This document shows positions 25,207 through 34,748 of a DNA stretch of 64,000 nt, one piece after another. The notes beneath the pieces were generated by a model, which was not told the DNA's origin, made no database searches, and saw nothing but the letters and a program-made list of their open reading frames with translations. Every line of letters begins with the position of its first letter. The first letter of the stretch is position 1. Source of the DNA: an uncultured bacterium. Its GTDB lineage: Bacteria > Armatimonadota > UBA5829. Where the stretch lies: assembly GCA_938074205.1 (NCBI GenBank), contig CALJES010000013.1:26055-90054 (forward strand). Direction: 5' to 3'. The position numbers and the translations under genes are program-made.

Positions 25207-25811
25207 GTCCGAAAAGAAAAAAGAATGAACAGCCTGACTTCGAGCAGACTGAAGATAGGAACGAATCTATGGCTATTGAAGAATCCGACCAGCAGGCAGT
25301 AGACGTTCGAGAAGAACTCGAACCTGATCATCTGACAGAACACATAGCGGCGCTTGAATCGGAGCTGGAACAGCTCAGGCGCGACGTAGACGAGGCCCGA
25401 GATAGGTATCTCAGGGTGCTGGCTGACTTCGACAATTACAAGAAGCGCCAGCGCGAGGAAACATCTCGACAGATCAACCTTGCCAGAGAAGAGCTGATTT
25501 TAAAGATCCTGCCTATCGTCGACAATTTCCAGCGCGCCTTGCAAGCAGCAGAAGCCCAGCACAGCTACGAATCTCTTGTGGAGGGTGTATCACTGACGCT
25601 AAGGCAGATCCAGGACATGCTCGAAAAAGAAGGGGTGAAACCCATAGCGGCTGTGGGTGAGGTTTTCAATCCCGAGCTGCACGAAGCCCTTATGCGCGAA
25701 GAGACCGACGAGTATCCAGAAAACACCGTTATAGACGAGCTGGAGAAGGGCTACACTATGAATGGCAAGGTGCTTCGGCCTGCTCGTGTCAAAGTGGCGA
25801 CTTCGAGCTAG
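25203..25811 (+). CDS. grpE: GrpE nucleotide-exchange factor
   Basis: This 202-residue protein has a disordered charged N terminus (about 1-45), then the long GrpE coiled coil (ALESELEQLRRDVDEARDRYLRVLADFDNYKKR). The C-terminal beta domain has EGVKPIAAVGEVFNPELHEA and GYTMNGKVLRPARVKVA, the family's most conserved part. It starts inside the last codons of the chaperonin gene; GAGGAGGTGA lies 14 bases upstream, and translational coupling is likely. GrpE releases ADP from DnaK, yet dnaK is not in the window, so here grpE is coupled to a chaperonin instead. The stop overlaps the convergent GNAT gene's stop by four bases (CTAG). Confidence 0.95.
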   Translation: MSPKRKKNEQPDFEQTEDRNESMAIEESDQQAVDVREELEPDHLTEHIAALESELEQLRRDVDEARDRYLRVLADFDNYKKRQREETSRQINLAREELILKILPIVDNFQRALQAAEAQHSYESLVEGVSLTLRQIQDMLEKEGVKPIAAVGEVFNPELHEALMREETDEYPENTVIDELEKGYTMNGKVLRPARVKVATSS

Positions 25812-26761
25812 CTGGCGAGATCTTTCCTCAACAACGCAAACCGCCGAGATTCTGTGAAGCCTGCCTGCGAATACAGGCGGGCTACTTTGTCGTCTGTCCA
25901 AAGAAACCAGGCGTTGTGCAGGCCCTTGGCGCGCATCGCGTGAAGACATCTAAACAGAAGCACAGCCCCGATGCCTCTTCCGCGTTCGCTTGCCGACACG
26001 CCGAATGGCCCAAATCGACCCATATTGTCGTGCTGACAGTAGCCGACTACCCTGCCATTCTCGTGTGCGATCCAGACATTATCCGGTCGGAACTCGCCCG
26101 TGGTGATCTTTGTCATCGCCTCCCGCGCAAAACGCTGCCAGTCGCCGGCAAACTCGAATTTCATCCACTCCAGAAGCGGCAGAATGAGCTCAGGCCGGAA
26201 CGGCTCGACTGTTACTTTGCCTTCAAGTGAGGCCTCCTTTTCGCGGACCCAATCAGGAGTCACCAAATGAACCAGGTTCGCGTCCATAGCAAGCGGCCGG
26301 TAGACTTCTGAATAGCCAAGCGACTTAAAAAACGCAAGTGCATCAGCGTATGCGTCCACATCCACTCCGGGAATGAAGTAGTTGGGCGCATAGGATGCAA
26401 CTAAAGTCATCGTACAGTTATTAGAACGGAACCAGTCTTCTAATCGGCTTACGAGGGCTGTGCCTATTCCGCATCGCCGGTAGTCCGCGTCGACGCCTAT
26501 CAGCGTTATCCAAGAGCGGTCGAAGTCTGGTGGAGCATCTTCGAGTTTGTATTTGCGGACCAGCCCGAGTGCAAACCCAACAACTTTTTCGCCGTCAACT
26601 GCCACCAGCGCTCCGCGGCGGTCGAAGTTGGGATCTAGGAGCACCTTACGTTGAAACGTCTCGCTGGTGATGGGATCCTTGGTCAAGGTGCGGTTCAGAA
26701 GGCCCACTACCTGGTGAATGTCGCTATTTTCGTATTCGCGAGTGGTGATTGAGTATTGCAT
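25808..26761 (-). CDS. Tandem GNAT acetyltransferase-fold protein
   Basis: The 317 residues contain two GNAT domains. The first (about 5-165) has an acetyl-CoA motif A (LIGVDADYRRCGIGTALVSRLEDWF) with the RxxGxG/A pattern. The second (about 180-317) has FGVSASERGRGIGAVLLFRCL and the typical late SQAGFTESRRFALL strand. Both keep the pyrophosphate-binding loop, so both may bind acetyl-CoA. The substrate is not evident; similar tandem GNAT proteins include mycothiol synthase-like enzymes and many uncharacterised ones. It converges on grpE with a four-base stop overlap. Confidence 0.85.
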   Translation of the reverse strand: MQYSITTREYENSDIHQVVGLLNRTLTKDPITSETFQRKVLLDPNFDRRGALVAVDGEKVVGFALGLVRKYKLEDAPPDFDRSWITLIGVDADYRRCGIGTALVSRLEDWFRSNNCTMTLVASYAPNYFIPGVDVDAYADALAFFKSLGYSEVYRPLAMDANLVHLVTPDWVREKEASLEGKVTVEPFRPELILPLLEWMKFEFAGDWQRFAREAMTKITTGEFRPDNVWIAHENGRVVGYCQHDNMGRFGPFGVSASERGRGIGAVLLFRCLHAMRAKGLHNAWFLWTDDKVARLYSQAGFTESRRFALLRKDLAS

Positions 26762-26808
26762 CGGTCGAGCTCCTATGTGTCAGTGTGCCTGCGCTATTGC
26801 GACTCCAA

Positions 26809-27882
26809 TCACATAAACCTCTTCCCCGTCGCTTCTTCGTAGATTGCCAGAATGTTCTCCAGCGGAGTATCCGGCTGGATGCAGTGGGCTGGGGCGAAGA
26901 TATAGCCGCCACCCTTGCCGATTACATCTATCCGATGGCGGGCCTCGGCTCGGCATTCCTCAACCGTCCCTCTCGGCAGTGTTTGCTGGGTGGAAATCAT
27001 CCCGCAGTAAGTGAGTTTATCGCCGAATTCTCGCTTGAGCTCCTCAGGGTCCATACCGACAGGTTCCGGCTGAACGGAATCGAGAATGTCCAAGCCCATT
27101 TCGATCAATCGCGGTTGAAGCGCTCGGGTTGACCCACAAGAATGCAGCATCGCGTAGGCCCCGTAGTCGTGAGCCAGCTTAATAAACTTTTCCAATCGCG
27201 GGCGGAAGAACGTATCGAAGCAGGACGGGCTCATAGTGGGCCCCTTTTGTGTTCCCAGATCTTCGCCGAGACAGAGTATGTCTATTTCGCCTCCACCGGC
27301 TTCCAACCCTCGCCGGCAATACTCGTAATAGAAGTCTACGCGCTTATCAATAATAGCAATACCTACCTCGTCACCCGTGGCAATATCCATCAACACCTGC
27401 GCCATCCCTCGCCCTCTGCCCACGCTGTTGATTATGTCCGGAATGCCCGCGCTTCCGAAGCACACGGCGTAGTCCTTGACTCGCTCGATCTGCTCAGGAA
27501 TCACAGAGAAATCGTAGTCGTCCGGGCTGGGCCACCAGGGGTAGTTGATAACGTCATCCATTGTCTTAAGCTTCGCAAGAGATAGCTCCGTGGCTTCCAA
27601 ATACTCTCCGCCCGCAGCGTTTCTAACCAGCGTGTAGCCGTTGCCCCAATCGTCGTAGGCCGCGATGTTCGACCCAGGCTCTGGTTGGCGGCGCTTCGGG
27701 CCGCCCACAGGACCGACACTACGGAAGTCAACCTCGAATACCTCTTCTATTGACTGCCCTCTGAAATAATCTTCCAGCTTCTTTCGCGCTTCTGGTGTCA
27801 GGTATATCTGTATGGGAGGTCTATCAGGCTCTACGTGGGATACAGCCATCTTGACGCGTTCTTTGGACTTGAGTTTCGACAT
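26809..27882 (-). CDS. Uroporphyrinogen decarboxylase-fold (URO-D/MtaA-like) protein with zinc site
   Basis: I start at ATG 27882, preceded by GGGAGG at about eight bases, giving 357 residues. The protein has the URO-D barrel but not the haem-enzyme N terminus. It keeps the three-ligand zinc pattern of MtaA/CmuA corrinoid methyltransferases: His247 and Cys249 in MLHSCGST, and Cys334 in APAHCIQPDTP. The heme-type Arg-rich start is absent. Genes of this kind are common beside carbohydrate-use genes in Armatimonadota, Lentisphaerae and Planctomycetes; their reaction is unknown, with methyl transfer as one proposal from the fold. It is divergent from the oligogalacturonate lyase. A relative is encoded at 57863-58969. 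Confidence 0.85.
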   Translation of the reverse strand: MSKLKSKERVKMAVSHVEPDRPPIQIYLTPEARKKLEDYFRGQSIEEVFEVDFRSVGPVGGPKRRQPEPGSNIAAYDDWGNGYTLVRNAAGGEYLEATELSLAKLKTMDDVINYPWWPSPDDYDFSVIPEQIERVKDYAVCFGSAGIPDIINSVGRGRGMAQVLMDIATGDEVGIAIIDKRVDFYYEYCRRGLEAGGGEIDILCLGEDLGTQKGPTMSPSCFDTFFRPRLEKFIKLAHDYGAYAMLHSCGSTRALQPRLIEMGLDILDSVQPEPVGMDPEELKREFGDKLTYCGMISTQQTLPRGTVEECRAEARHRIDVIGKGGGYIFAPAHCIQPDTPLENILAIYEEATGKRFM

Positions 27883-28009
27883 CAACAAAACACCTCCCGT
27901 CGACCGACTCCCGAAAGTAAAGTTACCTGACCATCTAGTCTTCTCCTGCAAGCTGCCAACGGCTTTCCCTAAGCCAGGCTACGACGTTACATTACAAAGC
28001 GCCGCCGTG

Positions 28010-28024
28010 ATTGCAACGCGCAAT
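28010..28024. promoter_or_regulatory. Candidate LacI-type operator ATTGC-N5-GCAAT
   Basis: Perfect five-base arms (28010-28014, 28020-28024) flank AACGC in the 262-base region between the divergent URO-D and oligogalacturonate lyase genes. Size and A/T-outer, GC-core character match LacI/GalR operators. No LacI regulator is encoded in the window. The element is supported only by symmetry and position. Confidence 0.35.
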
Positions 28025-28144
28025 GCAATTTAAAATAGTTATTGCTTTTGTGCACCGCACTGTGTCACAATTAGTTCAGGTTCGCTGAGCGCTTATAGCA
28101 AGCAGCATGCGCATTAGGCGCAAATAACAAAGCAGGAGGCAGGC

Positions 28145-29341
28145 GTGGTGAAAGGAAATGTATTCCCAGCGGAGTTACGCACGTTCCGAGACGAGGTTAC
28201 CGGTGCGCTTATCCATCAGCTAACAGATCACCTGTGTCATTCGAACCATCTTTACTTCACACACTCGCCCTACTACGCCAGCGGGACGAAGATGCTTTTC
28301 CACTCTGACCGCGGAAACTCTCGAAACCTCTACGAGCTTGACCTCACGAACTTCCAAATACGCCAGTTGACCGAATACGGTCCTGATGAGCCGGGGGTGG
28401 AACCCTTTGCCGCGTGCATAAATCCCGTCCGCGATGAGGCATTCTTCTGGGTAGGCCGGATGCTTAAGGCGATTGATCTTGCAACTCTAGAAGAACGCGA
28501 GCTGTGGGAAATGCCCGAAGGCGTGAGGTGTCTCACGCCGAACTGCAGCGCGGACGGTGCCTACGTATACTTTGCTGTCAATCCAATAATCACCGAGGGA
28601 TTGCACATCGATAGGCTTACTAACCAACCATTTTCTCGAGACTATTGCCAAGCAAAACCCCACTGTTCAATCAAACGAATACCGACCGACGGCGGAGATG
28701 TTGAAACGATATGGGAAGAGGGCTGTTGGCTCGGACACGTAAACACCTCTCCCAACGACCCACACTTGCTGACGTTTTGCCACGAGGGCCCCTGGGCTAT
28801 GATCGATCAGCGCATCTGGGGACTTAATCCAACCAGGGGCACTGTTTGGAAGATCCGACCCCAGAATAAGGGCGAGATTATAGGACACGAATACTGGTTT
28901 GCAGACGGAACACGCGTGGGCTATCACGGTAGGGACGCAAAGGGCAGATTTATCTGGGGACACGCAGATCCGACAGGCGCCGGTTTTGTGGATTGTATGC
29001 TGCCGCGCAATTCGACTCATTTTCATAGCTTGGATGCGAGCCTCGTGGTAGGAGACGGCTCGGTTTTGGATCCTTACCTTATGCTGTGGCATTGGACGGG
29101 TGAGGGATACGAGGGACGACTGCTCGTACAGCACAGGTGTTCATTCCATGTGCAAAAGCTCCATTGCCATCCTGCAATAGTACCCCACTGGGTGCGATTT
29201 GGATTTGACCAGGAAAAAGCCGCCACTGCGCACAAGAGGCCCCGGTATGTGATGTTCACGGCGGATATTGGCCCTTACGGAAACATCTTTGTAGTGGAGA
29301 TCCCGCAGTTAGAAAGCCTGCCGCCCGTGTCAGAAACCTGA
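28145..29341 (+). CDS. ogl: Oligogalacturonate lyase, PL22 family, cytoplasmic
   Basis: The 398-residue protein is a seven-bladed propeller with PL22 hallmarks: an early HQLTDHLCHSNHLYFTHSPY, the segment CWLGHVNTSPNDPHLLTFCHEGPW with His ligands, MIDQRIWGLN, and IIGHEYWFADGTRVGYHG. The enzyme cleaves unsaturated digalacturonate to 5-keto-4-deoxyuronate in the cytoplasm and uses a metal held by His/Gln residues. No signal peptide is present. The start is GTG 28145 or GTG 28148, with AGGAGG at 28134-28139. With rhamnosidase and rhamnose isomerase genes elsewhere in the window it points to pectin or rhamnogalacturonan use. The downstream keto-uronate enzymes (KduI, KduD, KdgK) are not present. 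Confidence 0.88.
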   Translation: MVKGNVFPAELRTFRDEVTGALIHQLTDHLCHSNHLYFTHSPYYASGTKMLFHSDRGNSRNLYELDLTNFQIRQLTEYGPDEPGVEPFAACINPVRDEAFFWVGRMLKAIDLATLEERELWEMPEGVRCLTPNCSADGAYVYFAVNPIITEGLHIDRLTNQPFSRDYCQAKPHCSIKRIPTDGGDVETIWEEGCWLGHVNTSPNDPHLLTFCHEGPWAMIDQRIWGLNPTRGTVWKIRPQNKGEIIGHEYWFADGTRVGYHGRDAKGRFIWGHADPTGAGFVDCMLPRNSTHFHSLDASLVVGDGSVLDPYLMLWHWTGEGYEGRLLVQHRCSFHVQKLHCHPAIVPHWVRFGFDQEKAATAHKRPRYVMFTADIGPYGNIFVVEIPQLESLPPVSET

Positions 29342-29444
29342 GATCCCGTCGCAAGCCCAGCGTGATGCCCTGGTGCGCGGTTTGACTTTTGAATTCGTGG
29401 GCTCTAGACTGGAGGCAAGTACACGAAACCGGAGGGTCTTCCTA

Positions 29445-30473
29445 ATGAAGTTGTTCATTGCTGTTGCGTATGCGGCCGCGTTGTTATTGAGTGTAACGTC
29501 TGGGGCGGTCACCAAAGAATCGGCTGCGCGCGCCAAGCCTTTTGAAGTAAAAGTTTTGGTGTTGAATTTCGACCCAATTATCCCTAGTGAGGGCGGTAAG
29601 CGGCTGCATGAGGTATGTAATTGGAACGATCCTCGCAAGCTTGCCGAAGGTTACATAGCCGACATAAAAGAGGCAAGCCACGGGTTAGTCAACTACAAGA
29701 TAGTCGAATGGAAGGACATCGATACGTTCCACACCAAGATAGACGGCTTCACCTACACACCTGAGCAATACATGCAATGCCATCGCACTGGTAAGGGCTG
29801 GCACCAGCCGGATACTGCCGACTACGTTAAGACCTTCAAAGACTTCGGGATCCTGCCGCGGATAGACTCTGGCGAGATCGACGAGGTTTGGTTTATGGGA
29901 GGGCCTTACTTTGGTTATTGCGAGAGCGCTATGGCAGGTCCCGGCGCATTTTACATCAACGGTGACGTATACGATAAAGTCCCTTGTAAGCGCGCATTCG
30001 TGATTATGGGCTTCAACTACGAACGCGGCGTCGCAGAAATGATTCACGATTTGGGCCACCGCACGGAGGCAACAATGTCCCGCATATACGGAGGATGGCG
30101 AGCTGAGAAACTGAATACAAACTGGGCTCGCTTCGCGTCGAACGTGTGGCAGTCAGGCAGCGCAGGTGTAGGAAGTTGCCACGTGCCCGCCAACGGAGAA
30201 AGCCACTACGACTACGCCAATCCTCGCAAAGTGCTCAGCGACGCGGACGACTGGTTGAACTACCCCAAACTGACAGGCAAGAAGACCCTGGTCTCCTGTG
30301 AGAACTGGGGAGGTCCGGACTACCAGCGCAATTATCTGAAGTGGTTCTTTTATAGGCTCCCACACGCTCCAGGCTGGAACAAGGACGGCCGGCTGAACAA
30401 TTGGTGGGAATACATATTCCACTTCAACGATTATGACGAGCGCGGCAGAGTGAAGCAGCAGAAGAAGAAATAA
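29445..30473 (+). CDS. Secreted protein with HDLGHRTE motif, possibly metal-dependent; unknown family
   Basis: I start at ATG 29445, with GGAGGG eight bases upstream; this places a standard signal peptide (MKLFIAVAYAAALLLSVTSG) at the N terminus. The mature part of about 320 residues includes EVWFMGGPYFGYCESAMAGPG and, at about residues 201-208, HDLGHRTE within an otherwise helical stretch. That motif is reminiscent of zinc-metalloprotease helices (HExxH or HxxGHxxE) but is not a match to one. Later segments are Trp- and Cys-rich (SCHVPANGESHYDYANP, LVSCENWGG). It follows the oligogalacturonate lyase on the same strand. I do not assign a function; a metalloenzyme role is a guess from the His/Glu arrangement. 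Confidence 0.68.
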   Translation: MKLFIAVAYAAALLLSVTSGAVTKESAARAKPFEVKVLVLNFDPIIPSEGGKRLHEVCNWNDPRKLAEGYIADIKEASHGLVNYKIVEWKDIDTFHTKIDGFTYTPEQYMQCHRTGKGWHQPDTADYVKTFKDFGILPRIDSGEIDEVWFMGGPYFGYCESAMAGPGAFYINGDVYDKVPCKRAFVIMGFNYERGVAEMIHDLGHRTEATMSRIYGGWRAEKLNTNWARFASNVWQSGSAGVGSCHVPANGESHYDYANPRKVLSDADDWLNYPKLTGKKTLVSCENWGGPDYQRNYLKWFFYRLPHAPGWNKDGRLNNWWEYIFHFNDYDERGRVKQQKKK

Positions 30474-30641
30474 CAACGCGCCAGCGCGGGATACGCGAGA
30501 GCCCGCGACGTCAAGCCAGCTAGGAACCAAACGTCGAACGTGGCCCCTGTTTCTGGACGCAACCACCCGGCTGATCTTAATTCAGAACTCCCTGTCTCCT
30601 ACGTCCTTAGCCGCGGCATTTGCCGCCCCCTACTAAATCGG

Positions 30642-33600
30642 CTAATCGGAAATATGGAAGCGAACTGTGGGAGACTTCACGAGTATCCTAGGTTCGCCCC
30701 AAGCTGCCCAGTCAGAATTGGAGTTATCGTTTGGCCCTACGTCCGTGATGAACTTCAGAGCAACCCTTCTGCCTTTAAATGCGGAAAGATCAATCGACGC
30801 TTCCTTCCACTGCCGCTTAGCCCACAGCTCGCTGAAAAGCTCCTGCTCCTTGGCAGCCTCATCTATTAAGCATATCTTGAACAGCACGCCGTCTGAGAGA
30901 TCGCCGCCATCTCTTATACCAATGGATGTGCGCAGCTCGCATTCGGTATCGGGAAGTTGGATGAATCTGGTTTTTCCCCAAGAGTATCCGACCCCACCGA
31001 TCCACGGCGGATGAGCAAATATGCCGAGCTTAGTCACGCCTCCGCACGGCAAGTTTTCGACGTTGAATGTTGCGCCACTTGCTGAGTTCGGCCCCACCTC
31101 GTCGCCCCCGCGCAGCGCATAGCCGAAGCTGAAGCCGCCTGGATCCGAAAGATCCCAAACCGTCGGGTATATCACCTCCGAGCTCACCCGAAACTCCTTT
31201 ACAGCACTAAACTCGCCTAAGGATGCCCGAATTATCAACGTGTCGGCGACCGAGCGCGCTTCTCCGCTAACGCCAAATATCAAGTTGCAGGGGTTCTGAT
31301 CATCAAGTGCAACGGTCAAGCCGGAGCTCGCATCACCCAAAGCGAATTTGATCTCCGGCCTGCCTTCTTGGGCAAGGTTGCTGCGCACATCTAACCGAAA
31401 ACGTCCCTCGTCACACGGCTCTAGGCTTATTTCGAACGGTGCGACCACTGTCAGCACACCCCACCCAATAGATTCAACACCATCGGACCACCTAACGCGG
31501 GCCCACACCCAAATCCGACTACCGATACCCGCCGAATTCGGTACCGCAATGCGAAAACGGGCTCGCGTCCCGTCTTGGCGTGAGCCGATGAGTGGGTGCA
31601 AGGCATCTTCGGTCCCCTCAATTCCAACTGTAATCTCGTCCGCTCGCGCCGAAGCAACTACCGGTATTATTACCTCGCCTGAAACGGCCTCGCCCGGAAC
31701 GCCACAACTACGTTCCAAACGCACAACTAGTTCGCGCGTCGCCAATTGGTCAAACGCAGGCGTAAGCACATATTTTCGCGCCGCCTTCATTGTCTTGAAC
31801 CACACCAAGCCATCCTGTGTGCGGCGAACCTCAACATTCCCGAGCGGCTTGTCTTCCTCGTCAAACGCGGTGCATCGGCAGGGGAACACGCCAGCAAGCC
31901 CGATTTCATCATTGCCGTAAATATCGATCACTTCTACCGACTTCGGCGAGCGCCGCACCGCAATAGATCCTTTTGCTGCTAGACCCCCAAATGTTGTAGG
32001 AGCCCCGCGTCCGTCCAGGTACTCGTACTCTGGCGATTTCACATAGTCTACTCGCCTTCCGTTGACAAGTGCGGAAAACTCTTCGAAATCTGTGCTAGGG
32101 TGCAACGCCCACCAGCCCCAAGTAGGCAAATCTATACCGGCACCAGTGGGAAGGCGGACAGTCCACGTGCTGCCAGAACCATTCACAAAGACCTCCAAGC
32201 CGTTCTCGTAGACTACGTGCAGGCGGGAGTCGTTTATTATGCCGGTCGCAATAGCCCGAGAAGGGCTAACAAAGCGACCTTCTGCATCGGCGTACTCGAT
32301 CTTGACTGGTGCCTGCAAAGCATAGCGCTTTTGCAGCTGCTGAAGCATATAGTAAGACCGGCAGGTGCGCTCGATGCCGTAGCCTTCCTCTACAAGCCAG
32401 CCTATGTGACCGTAAGCGATAGTAGCGGCTATGAAATGGTCTATCGATTGCTCGAGTCTTTCCGGCTTGTCCCAACCTGGCTCCCTGAAGAAGCTCGAAG
32501 TCCAGGGCATGCCTATATCCAGCTCTAGAGGGTGAATCTTCAGCAAATCGAATACCACGTTGAGCGGCTCCTTTGACAGGTCAGCAGAACCGTAGCACAG
32601 ACCGTAGTTGCCGGTTGCCAGTCCGGCATAAAGCCATTGGAACGTGCCTTCCGACCAAGTTGGTCCATATACTTTCTGATCGTTGAGCAGGAGTTCGCCG
32701 TAGGCGTAAAATGTGGCCGCGAAGGTGCCCGCTCCCGGCACTCGAGCATCAAAATCCGTGTAACCCCATGGCGACGCAGCAGTCTGAACATCGGTGTACG
32801 CCGCGTTTGACCCAAACTTTTTCTTGATTATAGGCGCGAGCTTCTCTTCGTACTCAACAGCGCGAGATGGCTTTAGTGCATAACATCGGGGCCAAGCAGG
32901 TCTAAGCTGACCGTCGGGCGTGCGCTGAACGTTATCCTCGCTCCAGTACTCGTTTACGGGCGCGAAATCGCAGTAGTTTGTGTATAGCCCTGCCAGCCAG
33001 CCCAAAGACTTCTGCTTAGCGATATACTCCTTGAGGGCTTTGTCGCCACCTTTGCCTGGGGCTGCCTTCGTGCGAAGTGTGAAGCTCTCGCCACCGTCGC
33101 GCCAGGTGTTTTCGTGGTTACATTGAGTGAGCTTTTCTATCCCGTAGGATCTCAGCTTTCGCGAACGCTCGTGCTGCTTAGTGTAGTCGTCGGGGCCCCA
33201 GCTCTCCTGCCAAAGCCTTTCGCCCGCCAAATCCCCATAAGGAGTCTTCGGGTTTGGTATCGTCGGCAGAGTTTCTTCGAATATCGGCGATATCGTCAGA
33301 AACACTCGCTCGAATAGGTCATTGCGCTTGCCGTCAGTTTTGGGCACGTATCTGACGCCGCCGTTGATTTTGGCCGATGTGTCTCGAACCCATTCTTCGG
33401 ACCACAGCACAGACCCATTAGATCGATACCAGTCGACCCACACGGATGCAAAAATTGCCCCATCTGGTCCATCCCAGCAAACAACCCTGGGGTCACGGCC
33501 ACCGCCAAGAGTGATATATGGAATCCTGACCAACCTCGGATTGGCCAAGTCTGCTATTTCTCCCAGAGCGACTCCGCCGGCCTGCCCACCTCGACACTCG

Positions 33601-34691
33601 AAATCGATCACAAGGGATTTCTGCCAGATTCGAAATCTGTACGTGGCTAGGATGCCGTTGAGGTCGAATGTGGCGGTCAGGACGTTGTGGGAAAGCGATG
33701 ACGATACCAGCTTACCTTTCGCAAGGGTGCCGTCAGCCAACTCGATCCCGCCCTTTGCCATAGGCACGCAGACTTTCCTTCCGTTAAGGTAGGCCTTTAT
33801 TTCTCCCAGGTCGCCTGTCTTCGGATGATAGACGTACTTTATCTGGCAGTCTCTGCCTGAATATCCGAACTCGTATCGGTCAGGCGAAGGGTTTGCTGTC
33901 CAGGTGGCAAAGTCTTGCTCGAGGTTTGAGGGCAGTATGGTTTCCTCGCGGGTGGGAAAAGGAAGCACACCCGGGCCAGTGTTAAGCCCGGGGCTTTGAC
34001 CTTCTGGCAGCTGCAGATTGCGCCTGGGCCTGGGCTTGAAACGAAGCGGCTTAAGTTGCTCCTTGTAGAAATAGATGGAGTCTAGGTAAATTGACCGCGG
34101 CTCGGAGTTTGTTATGCCGCGCACTTCGATGCCGGAAAAATACCATCCCTGCCTAGTTTCGGCGAGTTTTCTATGTACAAGCCACCATTCCTTCCACCGC
34201 ATACGGGTAAGACTAACAACATCTTCTCTACCCTGGCCGTCGCGCAGCAAAACAAACAGGTCTATCTGGGGAGTCCCCGGCTCGGGTGCCCATTCCCAAA
34301 GGTTTCCGTAGATCCACATGCTCACGCAATCAAACGGGTTCTGGATAGGTATAGGCTCAGGCGGTCTTAGCACAAGTCTGCCGCCATCGGTGGTACCGGT
34401 GTAAGTGAGTTTGCCGACGTACTCGCCCCAAAGCTGCTGTTCGCGCGTGCGAACCAGTTCGCCATCTGCCCCGCCGAAACACTGCACAGTCCATCCCGAA
34501 AGATCCTCGAACCCAAACAGCGGCACACGGTCTTCCTTTCGACCTTCCATTTCGTAAGGACGCCCGCCAGGCCTTACGGGCTGGCTGGGCTGGTTCAAAG
34601 CGGGTTTCAAGGTCATCGGGGGTTCCTCCGAAGCTGCTGCAAAGCAAACCGATAACTCAGAGAGCAAAAGAGCGATCATTTTCATGTTCAT
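30642..34691 (-). CDS. Very large secreted glycoside hydrolase-like protein
   Basis: The start is ATG 34691 (GGAGG nine bases upstream; the frame also opens at TTG 34697), giving 1,349 residues with a signal peptide. Numbering from the TTG: residues about 55-215 look like a carbohydrate-binding jelly roll (GFEDLSGWTVQCF, FDCVSMWIYGNLWEW). About 270-480 is a strand-rich domain. About 500-800 resembles a TIM-barrel glycosidase, with candidate acidic residues in LYTNYCDFAPVNEYW and near 636 in AAYTDVQTAASPWGYTDFD, loosely like GH101/GH36-clan enzymes. About 870-1160 has Ig-like strands. The last 150 residues resemble an NPCBM-type domain (SIDLSAFKGRRVALKFIT, WAAWGEPRI). It probably shares a transcript with the upstream 700-residue membrane protein. 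The exact GH family is not established. Confidence 0.72.
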   Translation of the reverse strand: MNMKMIALLLSELSVCFAAASEEPPMTLKPALNQPSQPVRPGGRPYEMEGRKEDRVPLFGFEDLSGWTVQCFGGADGELVRTREQQLWGEYVGKLTYTGTTDGGRLVLRPPEPIPIQNPFDCVSMWIYGNLWEWAPEPGTPQIDLFVLLRDGQGREDVVSLTRMRWKEWWLVHRKLAETRQGWYFSGIEVRGITNSEPRSIYLDSIYFYKEQLKPLRFKPRPRRNLQLPEGQSPGLNTGPGVLPFPTREETILPSNLEQDFATWTANPSPDRYEFGYSGRDCQIKYVYHPKTGDLGEIKAYLNGRKVCVPMAKGGIELADGTLAKGKLVSSSLSHNVLTATFDLNGILATYRFRIWQKSLVIDFECRGGQAGGVALGEIADLANPRLVRIPYITLGGGRDPRVVCWDGPDGAIFASVWVDWYRSNGSVLWSEEWVRDTSAKINGGVRYVPKTDGKRNDLFERVFLTISPIFEETLPTIPNPKTPYGDLAGERLWQESWGPDDYTKQHERSRKLRSYGIEKLTQCNHENTWRDGGESFTLRTKAAPGKGGDKALKEYIAKQKSLGWLAGLYTNYCDFAPVNEYWSEDNVQRTPDGQLRPAWPRCYALKPSRAVEYEEKLAPIIKKKFGSNAAYTDVQTAASPWGYTDFDARVPGAGTFAATFYAYGELLLNDQKVYGPTWSEGTFQWLYAGLATGNYGLCYGSADLSKEPLNVVFDLLKIHPLELDIGMPWTSSFFREPGWDKPERLEQSIDHFIAATIAYGHIGWLVEEGYGIERTCRSYYMLQQLQKRYALQAPVKIEYADAEGRFVSPSRAIATGIINDSRLHVVYENGLEVFVNGSGSTWTVRLPTGAGIDLPTWGWWALHPSTDFEEFSALVNGRRVDYVKSPEYEYLDGRGAPTTFGGLAAKGSIAVRRSPKSVEVIDIYGNDEIGLAGVFPCRCTAFDEEDKPLGNVEVRRTQDGLVWFKTMKAARKYVLTPAFDQLATRELVVRLERSCGVPGEAVSGEVIIPVVASARADEITVGIEGTEDALHPLIGSRQDGTRARFRIAVPNSAGIGSRIWVWARVRWSDGVESIGWGVLTVVAPFEISLEPCDEGRFRLDVRSNLAQEGRPEIKFALGDASSGLTVALDDQNPCNLIFGVSGEARSVADTLIIRASLGEFSAVKEFRVSSEVIYPTVWDLSDPGGFSFGYALRGGDEVGPNSASGATFNVENLPCGGVTKLGIFAHPPWIGGVGYSWGKTRFIQLPDTECELRTSIGIRDGGDLSDGVLFKICLIDEAAKEQELFSELWAKRQWKEASIDLSAFKGRRVALKFITDVGPNDNSNSDWAAWGEPRILVKSPTVRFHISD

Positions 34692-34748
34692 GCACAACTA
34701 CCTCCCCAAAAGCACGTCCATGCCTACCCACCGTAGCACGACAGATTC

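Noticed and set aside
30485..30507. Hairpin CGCGGG-N11-CCCGCG after the secreted HDLGHRTE protein gene
   Set aside because: The stem is only six bases and no T-run follows on either side, so I do not call it a terminator.
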